From Actinomycetota bacterium (GTDB lineage: Bacteria; Actinomycetota; Thermoleophilia; Gaiellales; Gaiellaceae): 11,673 bases of DNA. Where the stretch lies: the NCBI GenBank assembly GCA_005883245.1, contig VAXT01000086.1, forward strand, positions 1 to 11,673, in the 5' to 3' direction. A program made the translations under genes and the position numbers. Positions within the stretch are counted from its first letter, which is position 1; each line of letters opens with the position of its first letter. Positions 6,205 to 11,673 of this stretch are shown one piece after another. Below the pieces are notes generated by a model, which worked only from the letters and a program-made list of their open reading frames with translations, had not been told where the DNA came from and searched no databases.

Positions 6205-6512
6205 TGACGAGGCGGGAGTGGCTGACGGCGATCGGGCTCGGTCTGGTCGTGAGCGTCGTGATCCGGATCTTCTTCCCGGTCGGATTCGCCGGGTCGATCG
6301 CCTGGGGCGCGTTCGCAGGCGCCAGGAGGATGAGCTGGCTGTGGCCCGTCGCCGTCTCTGCAGTGGCGGGCATCGGCGCGGTCCTGGCCGACTTCGCCGT
6401 CAAACCGGAACACGTCGGGTTCCATCTCGCACTGACCTTCACGATGTGCGCGCTCGCATGGTCGGCGTGGTCGATCGTGAGCCGGCTCAGCCGTGAGGAT
6501 CATCGCGGGTAG
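6204..6512 (+). CDS. Small four-helix integral membrane protein, unknown function
   Basis: This 102-residue, strongly hydrophobic protein has likely membrane helices at about 6-24, 27-40, 44-66 and 72-93. The first loop carries RIFFPVG and the tail is charged (SRLSREDHRG). No signal peptide, catalytic motif or recognised domain is visible. The ATG overlaps the recG stop (ATGA), and the last 20 nt overlap the start of rsmD. It must therefore be co-translated with DNA repair and rRNA methylation genes, although it shows no obvious link to either. The frame, codon bias and tight overlaps argue for a real gene rather than a chance ORF. I do not recognise the family. Confidence 0.85.
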   Translation: MTRREWLTAIGLGLVVSVVIRIFFPVGFAGSIAWGAFAGARRMSWLWPVAVSAVAGIGAVLADFAVKPEHVGFHLALTFTMCALAWSAWSIVSRLSREDHRG

Positions 6513-7020
6513 CCGAAAGGGGGCGCGGATCTTCGCGCCCAAGGGCGAGACGCGTCCGACCGGCGACCGGGTTCGCGAGGCGGCCTTCAACCTGATCGGG
6601 CCCGTCGAGGAATTGGCGGTGCTCGACCTGTTTGCCGGCTCCGGGGCGATGGGGCTCGAGGCGCTCTCCCGGGGTGCGGAATCGGCCGTCTTCGTCGAAT
6701 CCGACCGCGAGGCCCAGCGCGCGATCGAACGCAACCTCGAAAAGCTCGCGCTTACGGGCGCCAGGATCGTGAAGACGGACGCGAAGCGCGCGCTCGCAGC
6801 CGAAGCGGCGGCGGGCAGTCGCTACGATCTCGTCCTCGTCGACCCGCCCTACCGGATGTTCGACTCCCTCCAGCCGACACTCGCCGCGTACCTGCCTGCG
6901 CTCCTCGCAGAGGACGGCCTCGTCGTGGTCGAGACCGACAAGCGCACGGAGCCTCAGCTGCCGCTCGAGCAGCGCACGAGCCGCACCTACGGCTCAGCAC
7001 GGCTCACACTCTTCGAATGA
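6493..7020 (+). CDS. rsmD: 16S rRNA (guanine(966)-N(2))-methyltransferase RsmD
   Basis: RsmD methylates N2 of G966 in 16S rRNA using S-adenosylmethionine. The 175-residue protein has a Rossmann methyltransferase fold. It starts with the family N-terminus MRIIAGSRKGARI and then has RPTGDRVREAAFNLI. Motif I is DLFAGSGAMGLEALSRG (45-61), the acidic FVESD (68-71) binds the cofactor, and the catalytic N-methyltransferase motif is DPPY (117-120, in YDLVLVDPPYRMF). The GTG start at 6493 is chosen because it places RIIAG at the very N-terminus as in homologues; it overlaps the membrane-protein gene by 20 nt. The stop overlaps coaD by 4 nt. The rsmD-coaD pairing is common in many bacteria. Confidence 0.97.
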   Translation: MRIIAGSRKGARIFAPKGETRPTGDRVREAAFNLIGPVEELAVLDLFAGSGAMGLEALSRGAESAVFVESDREAQRAIERNLEKLALTGARIVKTDAKRALAAEAAAGSRYDLVLVDPPYRMFDSLQPTLAAYLPALLAEDGLVVVETDKRTEPQLPLEQRTSRTYGSARLTLFE

Positions 7021-7547
7021 GCCCCAACGATTTGCGCACGGCGATTTGCCCCGGCAGCTACGACCCGGTCACGCTCGGGCACCTGGACATCATCCGCCGC
7101 GCGGCGGCGATCTTCGACCGTGTCGTCGTCGGCGTCGTCCGCGAGCCGAGCCACAAGCAGACGATGTTCTCGGTCGAGGAGCGCGTCGGTTTCCTCGAGG
7201 AGGCTCTCCGTGACCAGGACAACGTCGAGGTCGACGTCTTCGCGGAGCTCGTCGTCGCGTTCGCTCACCGCTGGGGCGCGAGGACGATGGTCAAGGGCCT
7301 GCGCGTGATCTCCGACTTCGAGTGGGAGTTCCAGATGAACCACCTCAACCGGACGCTCGCTCCCGACGTCGAGACCGTGTATCTCATGTCGAGCCCGCAG
7401 TACAGCTTCGTCTCCTCGAGCGGGGTCAAAGAGGTCGCGTCGTTCGGCGGCAACGTCGACGAGCTCGTGCCCGAGCCCGTCGCACGCCGCTTCAAGGAGA
7501 TGTTCCCCGCGGGCAAGCCGGGCGCGCCCGTGTCGCCGCAGGAATGA
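7017..7547 (+). CDS. coaD: Phosphopantetheine adenylyltransferase
   Basis: CoaD joins ATP and 4'-phosphopantetheine to give dephospho-CoA, the penultimate step of coenzyme A synthesis. The nucleotidyltransferase motif GSYDPVTLGHLDII (13-26) carries the (T/H)xGH element as TLGH (19-22). The blocks GLRVISDFEWEFQMNHLN (94-111) and YSFVSSSGVKEVASFGGNV (129-147) match the family, the second containing the SSS..K substrate and ATP loop. At 176 residues it is slightly longer than the usual ~160; the extra is a Pro/Gly-rich tail (AGKPGAPVSPQE). The ATG overlaps the rsmD stop (ATGA), and the stop overlaps the next gene in the same way. The CoA it makes supplies the phosphopantetheine arm of the acyl carrier protein encoded at 10953. 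Confidence 0.98.
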   Translation: MSPNDLRTAICPGSYDPVTLGHLDIIRRAAAIFDRVVVGVVREPSHKQTMFSVEERVGFLEEALRDQDNVEVDVFAELVVAFAHRWGARTMVKGLRVISDFEWEFQMNHLNRTLAPDVETVYLMSSPQYSFVSSSGVKEVASFGGNVDELVPEPVARRFKEMFPAGKPGAPVSPQE

Positions 7548-8437
7548 GCCACCGCCTGCTTCGGATCCTGATCCTCGCGGTCGCGTGCGTCGTGCTCGCC
7601 GTCGTCGTTGCCACGCTCGGCTACGCGTTCACGCGCGGCGGCCCCCACAAGCCGCGCTACCCGGGCCGGCTTGCGGTCCGCGACGGCTGCGGCCTCCGGC
7701 ACATGTTCTTCGACGCGAGCGACCAACGGATGATGTGCCTGCAAGACGTGTTCGACAGGATCAGCGTCTCCCGCAACGGGGACAAGCTCGCTTGGGACAC
7801 GACCGGTGGCCAGTCGCTCTTGGTCTCCGGGGTGGACGGACAAGCCCCGCTCAACGTTCCCGTCCCGCTCGGGTCGAGCTCGGCGCCGAGCCTCTCACCC
7901 GACGGGACGAAGATCGCGTTCCTCCATTCGCCCCGCGACGACGGTAAGTACGACATCTGGGTCTCGTCGACGACGGTCCCGAACGCCGAGCAGGAGACGA
8001 ACACGCGCAACGTCTCGGACGTCGTGTGGTCGCCGACCGGTGACTGGCTCGCGTACGTGCAGAACTGGTCCCCGGACACGCTCGAGGGGCAGGTCTCGCT
8101 CGTTCGGCCGAACGGAGACGACTCGCACACGGTGACCAAGGGAGACGCTCCCGACTGGTCGCCCGACGGGAAGAAGCTCGTCTACGTGCACAAGGGCTCG
8201 ATCTGGACGATCAACCCGGACGGCACCGACGGGCACCTCCTGATCCGAAACGGCCACTCGCCCGCGTGGTCGCGCGACGGTGAGCTGATCGCCTTCATGC
8301 GCGCCGACACTTGTGGGAGAAACATCTGCCCCGAGCACGCGTATCTCGCCTTCGCGAACAGAACCGAACCGCACCCGGTCGGCCCCGCGTACGCGAACGA
8401 GCGACAGATCGTGTGGTTGCCGGACCCGTTCGAATAG
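7544..8437 (+). CDS. Membrane-anchored PD40/TolB-like beta-propeller protein
   Basis: A 297-residue protein with an N-terminal hydrophobic segment (about 5-28), then RGGPHKPRYPGR. It is probably an uncleaved anchor with an extracytoplasmic body. The body contains repeated TolB/PD40 strand motifs: SVSRNGDKLAWD (74-85), SLSPDGTKIAFLHS (116-129), WSPTGDWLAYVQ (162-173), WSPDGKKLVYV (205-215) with IWTINPDGTDG, and WSRDGELIAFM (242-252). This gives a partial, roughly five-bladed propeller. Four Cys (49, 65, 257, 262) could form disulfides outside the cell. The start is ATG 7544, overlapping the coaD stop (ATGA); reading further upstream in frame would lie inside coaD. It is the last gene of the recG operon. 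Ligand and role are unknown; propellers of this type usually bind proteins or glycans. Confidence 0.85.
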   Translation: MSHRLLRILILAVACVVLAVVVATLGYAFTRGGPHKPRYPGRLAVRDGCGLRHMFFDASDQRMMCLQDVFDRISVSRNGDKLAWDTTGGQSLLVSGVDGQAPLNVPVPLGSSSAPSLSPDGTKIAFLHSPRDDGKYDIWVSSTTVPNAEQETNTRNVSDVVWSPTGDWLAYVQNWSPDTLEGQVSLVRPNGDDSHTVTKGDAPDWSPDGKKLVYVHKGSIWTINPDGTDGHLLIRNGHSPAWSRDGELIAFMRADTCGRNICPEHAYLAFANRTEPHPVGPAYANERQIVWLPDPFE

Positions 8438-8459
8438 CCGTTCTTCCGAACCTAGGCAT

Positions 8460-8465
8460 TAGACT
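8460..8465 (+). promoter_or_regulatory. Leaderless-type -10 box for the DivIVA-like gene
   Basis: TAGACT is followed by exactly six bases and the ATG at 8472, which puts the expected transcription start on the A of ATG. There is no Shine-Dalgarno sequence and no clear -35. The arrangement matches the box at 9024. Confidence 0.55.
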
Positions 8466-8471
8466 GAGTCC

Positions 8472-8978
8472 ATGGACGTCCTCGTTCTGATCGACAAGCT
8501 CGACGACCTCGTCCACAACGCGAAGGCCGTCCCCCTGACCGACCAGGTCCGGATCGACCGCGAGGAGATCTACGAGATCCTCGACCAGATGCGCGCGACG
8601 ATCCCCGAGGAGATCAAACAGGCGCGCTGGATCGTCAAGGAGCGCCAGGAGATGCTCGCCGAGGCCAAGCGGGAGTGCGACCGGCTGCTCGGTGAGGCCC
8701 GCGAGCAGGCGACCCGCGAGGCGTCGCAGACCGAGATCGTCAAGCTCGCCGAGCGGCAGGCTCAGGACATCCTCGAGGACGCGCGGCGGCAGGCGCGTGA
8801 GACCCGGCTCGAAATGGAGGACTGGGCCGACTCGATCCTCTCCACTCTCGAGGTCAACCTCGACAAGTTCCTCGGCGCCGTGAAGCGCGGCCGTGAGCGG
8901 TTGCATGAGCGCTCGCAGGAGACGGTGGTCGCCGGCGTCGGCGCCCCCGGCTCCGACAACGAAGAGCCTCCTTATTAA
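8472..8978 (+). CDS. SepIVA/DivIVA-like coiled-coil septation protein
   Basis: A 168-residue charged protein. A short N-terminal region (MDVLVLIDKLDDLVHNAKAV) precedes a long, almost uninterrupted helical/coiled-coil stretch at about 27-148, rich in Glu, Arg, Ala and Gln. An acidic, Pro/Gly-containing tail follows. There is no membrane segment. The pattern, with an initial LD.LV..A..VPL and then RxExxxxLxxxRxxxPxE, resembles the actinobacterial DivIVA-domain protein encoded beside DUF177, rpmF and rnc. That protein is SepIVA (Rv2927c) in mycobacteria, needed for septation, and has a Streptomyces counterpart at the same locus. The position here, directly before DUF177 and rpmF, supports orthology. 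Automated tools may instead call it an ATP synthase subunit B-like coiled coil. The ATG at 8472 fits the leaderless promoter. Confidence 0.8.
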   Translation: MDVLVLIDKLDDLVHNAKAVPLTDQVRIDREEIYEILDQMRATIPEEIKQARWIVKERQEMLAEAKRECDRLLGEAREQATREASQTEIVKLAERQAQDILEDARRQARETRLEMEDWADSILSTLEVNLDKFLGAVKRGRERLHERSQETVVAGVGAPGSDNEEPPY

Positions 8979-9023
8979 GTGGCCATAGAAGGGGGCGCTC
9001 GGCTTCGCCGTCGCCTCGCTCGC

Positions 9024-9029
9024 TACCCT
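9024..9029 (+). promoter_or_regulatory. Leaderless-type -10 box for the DUF177 gene
   Basis: TACCCT is followed by exactly six bases (CGTCGT) and ATG 9036. No Shine-Dalgarno sequence is present. This spacing supports ATG 9036 over the in-frame GTG at 8979. Confidence 0.5.
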
Positions 9030-9035
9030 CGTCGT

Positions 9036-9542
9036 ATGACGAGCTTCAGCTTGCGCTCGTTGCGGCTGAGGCCGGGCGAGGAGCACCGCGAGACGAAGGA
9101 GATCGCGCTCGAGCCGATCTCGCTGGGCGGGCAGCGCTACCTGCCGGTCCCCGACAAGGTGCCTGCCGAGCTCGTCGTCACCCGCGCCCAGTCGGGCACG
9201 GTCTTCGAGCTCCGCTACAAGACGCGGTTGCACGGGCCGTGCTATCGGTGCCTGGCCGATGCCGTCGTCGACATCGACGTCTCCGCCCGCGAGTACCAGG
9301 CGACCGACCCCGAGTCGGACGAGCTGAGCACACCGTACGTCGCGAACGACCAGCTCGACCTCTCGGCCTGGGCCCGCGACGCCCTCGTTCTTGAGCTGCC
9401 GGACAAGATCCTATGCCGCGTCGACTGTGCGGGCCTCTGCCCGGTGTGCGGCCGCGACTTGAACGTCGATCCGCACGGCCACGACGACGAGGAGCTCGAC
9501 TCCCGCTGGGCCGCGCTCAGCGAGCTCAGGGACAAGCTCTAG
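9036..9542 (+). CDS. DUF177/YceD family protein, 23S rRNA accumulation factor
   Basis: A 168-residue DUF177 protein. Members are encoded next to rpmF in most bacteria and are linked to 23S rRNA accumulation or processing and large-subunit assembly. Seen here: the N-terminus SFSLRSLRLRPGEEH, the middle block RTRLHGPCYRCL with a CxxC pair, the conserved acidic stretch, and the C-terminal metal-type motif CRVDCAGLCPVCGRDLN followed by a His/Asp/Glu-rich segment (DPHGHDDEELDSRW). The start at ATG 9036 is chosen because the family N-terminus begins there and a -10 box lies six bases upstream. The 57 nt from GTG 8979 encode an Arg-rich stretch unlike the family. rpmF follows after 64 nt and may also have its own promoter. 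Confidence 0.94.
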   Translation: MTSFSLRSLRLRPGEEHRETKEIALEPISLGGQRYLPVPDKVPAELVVTRAQSGTVFELRYKTRLHGPCYRCLADAVVDIDVSAREYQATDPESDELSTPYVANDQLDLSAWARDALVLELPDKILCRVDCAGLCPVCGRDLNVDPHGHDDEELDSRWAALSELRDKL

Positions 9543-9589
9543 TCCTTCTCCGCCGGTACAGCCCGCCCTGAAGGAAAGCGGCCTCCGGC

Positions 9590-9595
9590 TATACT
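9590..9595 (+). promoter_or_regulatory. Candidate -10 box for rpmF
   Basis: TATACT (5 of 6) lies 11 nt before ATG 9607, giving a predicted leader of about 5 nt and no Shine-Dalgarno sequence. A weak -35 (CTGAAG, 9568-9573) is 16 bp upstream. The box is bracketed by a 6-bp inverted repeat, GCGGCC (9578-9583) and GGCCGC (9600-9605), which may be a chance effect of base composition. Confidence 0.5.
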
Positions 9596-9606
9596 CCTCG
9601 GCCGCC

Positions 9607-9795
9607 ATGGCTGTTCCGAAGCGCAGACAGACCAGCACCCGCCGCGACAAGCGGAGGGCGACGCATCGCCTGAAGGCCCCGCGGGTCAACGAATGTCCCG
9701 TCTGCCACCAGCCGAAGCTGCCGCACCGCGTGTGCCCGACGTGCAAGACGTACCGCGGGCGCGAGGTCGAGCCGCTCCGAACTCCGGCTCCGTAG
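9607..9795 (+). CDS. rpmF: 50S ribosomal protein L32 (zinc-ribbon form)
   Basis: Ribosomal protein L32 (bL32) of the large subunit, 62 residues. It has the family N-terminus MAVPKRRQTSTRRDKRRATH and a C-terminal zinc ribbon with all four cysteines (C30-x2-C33 and C43-x2-C46, in NECPVCHQPKLPHRVCPTCKTYRGREV). This is therefore the Zn-dependent (C+) version. If the genome also carries a Cys-less paralogue, the pair would be expected to be under zinc control, but nothing here shows a Zur site. It lies between DUF177 and plsX, the usual bacterial order. The start is unambiguous. Confidence 0.98.
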   Translation: MAVPKRRQTSTRRDKRRATHRLKAPRVNECPVCHQPKLPHRVCPTCKTYRGREVEPLRTPAP

Positions 9796-9819
9796 TCCTT
9801 GGCCGAGCCCGAGAGCGCT

Positions 9820-9825
9820 TAGGGT
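9820..9825 (+). promoter_or_regulatory. Candidate -10 box for plsX-acpP
   Basis: TAGGGT fits TAnnnT. It would give a leader of about 80 nt that contains both palindromes at 9864-9909. No convincing -35. Read-through from rpmF is the alternative. Confidence 0.3.
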
Positions 9826-9863
9826 TGATCCAGTTGGGTCGACCGGTCATTTCAGACGGACGT

Positions 9864-9909
9864 GCAGGGAAACCCTGCCCGTCCTGACGACGGCACCGTG
9901 AACGGTGCC
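9864..9909 (+). promoter_or_regulatory. Two tandem perfect palindromes in the plsX leader
   Basis: GCAGGG-AAA-CCCTGC (9864-9878) and GGCACCGT-GA-ACGGTGCC (9892-9909) are perfect inverted repeats with 6-bp and 8-bp arms. The second ends 3 nt before the GTG start at 9913. It contains the only plausible Shine-Dalgarno sequence (GGTG, 9904-9907), so an RNA hairpin would hide it. As DNA, either could be a repressor operator for the fatty-acid genes. Which applies is not decidable from sequence. Confidence 0.5.
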
Positions 9910-9912
9910 TCG

Positions 9913-10893
9913 GTGCGCGTCGCGGTCGACGCCATGGGCGGCGACAAGGGGCCCGACGACATCGTGGCGGGTGCGCTCGAGGCTGCGTCCGTGACCGTCA
10001 AGCCGGTGCTCTACGGGCCGCAGGGGCTCGACACGCACGGCCTCGAGCTCGTCGAGGCGAGCGAGGCGATCGCGATGCACGAGAAGCCTGTGGAGGCTGT
10101 GCGCGCGAAGACGGACAGCTCGCTCGTCCTGGCCTGCCGCGCGGTCGGAGACGGCGAGGCTCACGCGGTGGTCTCCGCCGGGAACACCGGCGCGACGCTG
10201 GCTGCGGGGCTCTTCCACATTCGACGGCTCCCGGAGGTCGACCGGCCGGCGATCGCGGTCGTGATTCCGGCCCGCGACGGGCCCTCGGTGCTCCTCGACT
10301 CGGGCGCGAACGCCGATGCCCGGGCCGAGCACCTGCTCCAGTTCGCCCAGATGGGCTCGATCTTCGCCCACGAGATGCTCGAGATCGACAATCCGGAGGT
10401 CCGGCTGCTCTCGATCGGCGAGGAGCCCGAGAAGGGCAACCAGCTCACGCTCGAGGCGCACGCCCTGCTCGCGGAGAGCGACCTCAACTTCGGCGGCAAT
10501 GTGGAGAGCCGGCACATCCTCCGCAGAGCCGGCGACGTCGTCGTCTGCGACGGGTTCACCGGCAACGTCTGCCTCAAGCTCCTCGAAGGCACGATCTCGA
10601 CGATCCTCGAGGGCATCCGCGACGAGATCCGCTCCTCCACGCGCGGCAAGGTCGGCGGCCTGCTGATCAGGCCCGCAGCGCGCCATCTACGCGAGCGGCT
10701 CGACCCCGACACGTACGGCGGCGCGTATCTGCTCGGCCTGCGCGGCCTGGCTGTGATTGCCCACGGCGGCTCCTCCCCGACCGCGATCGCGAACGCGATC
10801 CGTCTGGCCGCACGAGGAGTCGAGCACCGCGTCGTCGAACGGCTCGCGGAGCGCCTGCGCGGGAGCGTGTTAGCATCGGCGCGCTCTAAGTAG
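9913..10893 (+). CDS. plsX: Phosphate acyltransferase PlsX
   Basis: PlsX converts acyl-ACP to acyl-phosphate for glycerol-3-phosphate acylation by PlsY, at the start of phospholipid synthesis; it is a peripheral membrane enzyme. From GTG 9913 the protein has 326 residues and begins MRVAVDAMGGDKGP, which matches the family N-terminus (B. subtilis MRIAVDAMGGDHAP). GTGs at 9862 and 9898 would only add a non-family leader. Further family blocks are SAGNTGATLAAGLF, LLDSGANADARAEHLLQFAQMG, NFGGNVESRHIL, VCDGFTGNVCLKLLEG and YGGAYLLGLRGLAVIAHGGSSPTAIANAI. It precedes acpP, whose product carries its substrate, by 59 nt. The start lies just after a perfect palindrome that may control translation or transcription. 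Confidence 0.97.
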   Translation: MRVAVDAMGGDKGPDDIVAGALEAASVTVKPVLYGPQGLDTHGLELVEASEAIAMHEKPVEAVRAKTDSSLVLACRAVGDGEAHAVVSAGNTGATLAAGLFHIRRLPEVDRPAIAVVIPARDGPSVLLDSGANADARAEHLLQFAQMGSIFAHEMLEIDNPEVRLLSIGEEPEKGNQLTLEAHALLAESDLNFGGNVESRHILRRAGDVVVCDGFTGNVCLKLLEGTISTILEGIRDEIRSSTRGKVGGLLIRPAARHLRERLDPDTYGGAYLLGLRGLAVIAHGGSSPTAIANAIRLAARGVEHRVVERLAERLRGSVLASARSK

Positions 10894-10944
10894 CCCGGGA
10901 CAGGCTTAGGCCCGTCGTGGTGTACCCAAACCTACTCCCAAAGC

Positions 10945-10951
10945 GAGGTGA
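10945..10951 (+). promoter_or_regulatory. Strong ribosome binding site of acpP
   Basis: GAGGTGA directly before ATG 10953 is the best Shine-Dalgarno match in the window. It fixes the acpP start there, against an in-frame GTG at 10917. It contrasts with the SD-less starts upstream and suits a highly expressed carrier protein. Confidence 0.75.
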
Positions 10952-10952
10952 A

Positions 10953-11198
10953 ATGGCCGCTACGCGCGAGGAAGTGTACGAGCGTGTGAAGGAAGTCCTG
11001 AGCGAGCAGCTCGGCGTCGACGAGAACGAGATCACCGAGGAAGCGTCGTTCCAGGAGGACCTCGAAGCGGACTCCCTCGACCTCGTCGAGCTGATCATGG
11101 AGCTCGAGGACCAGTTCGGGATCAAGATCTCGGACGAGGACGCACAGAAGATCCAGACCGTTGGTCAGGCCGTCGACTACGTCACGTCGCACCAGTAA
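10953..11198 (+). CDS. acpP: Acyl carrier protein
   Basis: An 81-residue acidic four-helix carrier protein of type II fatty-acid synthesis. The phosphopantetheine attachment Ser is S41 in the conserved DSLDLVELIMELEDQFGI (40-57). The N-terminal helix (REEVYERVKEVLSEQLGVDENEI) and C-terminal helix (IQTVGQAVDYVTSHQ) are complete. The ATG at 10953 has a strong Shine-Dalgarno sequence; the longer reading from GTG 10917 would add 12 residues absent from the family. It sits 59 nt after plsX and just before rnc, the familiar plsX-(fab)-acpP-rnc order but without fabD/fabG/fabH in between. Whether those genes lie elsewhere cannot be seen. Confidence 0.98.
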   Translation: MAATREEVYERVKEVLSEQLGVDENEITEEASFQEDLEADSLDLVELIMELEDQFGIKISDEDAQKIQTVGQAVDYVTSHQ

Positions 11199-11673
11199 CA
11201 CAAGCCTGCAGAGCCTGATCGACGAGCTGCCCGCCGAGCGGCTGGAGAACGTCCTCACCCACACCTCGTGGGCGCCGGACCGCGCCTCGTCGTACGAGCG
11301 ACTCGAGTTCCTGGGCGACAGCGTGCTCGAGCTCGCGGTCGCGCGGGAGCTCTACGAGCGCTACCCGGACTTCACCGAGGGGCAGATGGCGAAGATCCGC
11401 TCGCACGTCGTGTCCCGCGCGAGCTGCGCGGTGGTCGCGGGAGAGCTCGAGCTCGGTGAGCGCATGTCCCAACGGGCCGTGGCCGTCCCGCAGGAGGAGC
11501 TCGATCGCCTCGCGCGCAACCGCAACGTGCTCGCGGCGCTGCTCGAGGCCGCGCTCGGAGCCGTGTTCCTCGAGTACGGGTTCGAGCGGATCGAGGACGC
11601 CGTCGTCGGGGCGTTCGCCGGCCGGATCGAGTACGCGCTCACGACGTACGTCGATCACAAGACCGAGCTCCAG
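11161..11673 (+). CDS. rnc: Ribonuclease III, 5' part (cut by window end)
   Basis: RNase III cleaves double-stranded RNA, including rRNA precursors. The nuclease domain is recognisable from LPAERLENVLTHTSW, through the signature ERLEFLGDSVLELAVARELYERYP and EGQMAKIRSHVVS, to NRNVLAALLEAALGAVFLEYG. The linker into the dsRNA-binding domain (YVDHKTELQ) follows, and the dsRBD itself is beyond the window. Catalytic acidic residues of the signature (E, E, D) and the Glu of LLEAALG are present, but the Asp usually three residues before that Glu is Ala (11536-11538). There is no ATG or GTG in frame back to the stop at 11092. TTG 11161 (38-nt overlap with acpP) is the only standard start. CTG 11206 or 11215 would give a more typical N-terminus. 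Product sure, start unsure. Confidence 0.95.
   Translation, partial: MVRPSTTSRRTSNTSLQSLIDELPAERLENVLTHTSWAPDRASSYERLEFLGDSVLELAVARELYERYPDFTEGQMAKIRSHVVSRASCAVVAGELELGERMSQRAVAVPQEELDRLARNRNVLAALLEAALGAVFLEYGFERIEDAVVGAFAGRIEYALTTYVDHKTELQ

Noticed and set aside
7322..7543. Upstream extension of the PD40 protein into coaD
   Set aside because: The 74 extra codons lie wholly within coaD in another frame and are Arg-rich; the hydrophobic anchor starts right after ATG 7544, which shows the usual ATGA coupling.
8440..8451. GTTC-N4-GAAC inverted repeat before the DivIVA-like gene as a second SOS box
   Set aside because: The half-sites are in the reverse order of the LexA operator (GAAC-N4-GTTC) and the arms are only 4 bp; likely chance.
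8979..9035. GTG 8979 as start of the DUF177 gene
   Set aside because: The added residues are Arg-rich and unlike the family; ATG 9036 has the family N-terminus and a -10 box six bases upstream.
9862..9912. GTG 9862 or 9898 as start of plsX
   Set aside because: The family N-terminus MRVAVDAMGGD begins at 9913; the upstream codons run through two perfect palindromes.
10917..10952. GTG 10917 as start of acpP
   Set aside because: The strong GAGGTGA site lies inside that extension and points to ATG 10953, which gives the normal ACP length.

Overview
This window is very GC-rich, with G or C at almost every third codon position. It looks like a chromosomal housekeeping segment from a deep-branching actinobacterium. 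The order coaD, DivIVA-like gene, DUF177 gene, rpmF, (plsX, acpP), rnc is the arrangement known from Streptomyces and Mycobacterium. The Rv2578c-type radical SAM protein and several leaderless-type promoters (TAnnnT about 6 nt before the start codon) fit the same phylum. A Thermoleophilia-like lineage (Gaiellales/Solirubrobacterales) is my best guess, from recall of protein style only. No tRNA, rRNA, CRISPR array, transposase or phage gene is visible. No gene-free stretch exceeds about 210 bases; the longest is the divergent intergenic region 2493-2712.

Minus-strand block (75-2528). Four genes read leftward. They are a radical SAM protein of the SPL/Rv2578c type, a NarL/LuxR response regulator, a short cytosolic histidine kinase with an eroded ATP-binding domain, and a 59-residue protein. 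The block is headed by a clear promoter (TTGCCT, 17 bp, TATAAT) whose spacer contains a perfect LexA-type SOS box, CGAAC-N4-GTTCG. This geometry predicts LexA repression and a leaderless transcript starting at a GTG nine bases inside the longest ORF. Beyond the last gene, at the window edge, lies a nested palindromic element (1-69).

Plus-strand block 1 (2642-8437). A CNNM/CorC-family membrane protein is followed by recG, a small four-helix membrane protein, rsmD, coaD and a membrane-anchored PD40 (TolB-like) beta-propeller. From recG onward every junction overlaps by 4-20 nt, so this is a tight operon. RecG carries a roughly 36-codon in-frame insertion between the DEQH and TAT helicase motifs. 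The insertion contains two perfect hairpins and is flanked by a protein-level direct repeat. RecG coding sequence also appears to begin upstream of its first canonical start codon.

Plus-strand block 2 (8460-11673). A SepIVA/DivIVA-like coiled-coil protein and a DUF177 (YceD) protein each have a TAnnnT box exactly 6 nt before the ATG. Then come rpmF (L32), plsX, acpP and the 5' part of rnc (RNase III), which is cut by the window end. plsX/acpP are fatty-acid and phospholipid genes; DUF177, rpmF and rnc belong to ribosome and rRNA biogenesis. The plsX leader holds two perfect palindromes. rnc lacks an ATG or GTG start, and one conserved acidic active-site position reads as Ala.
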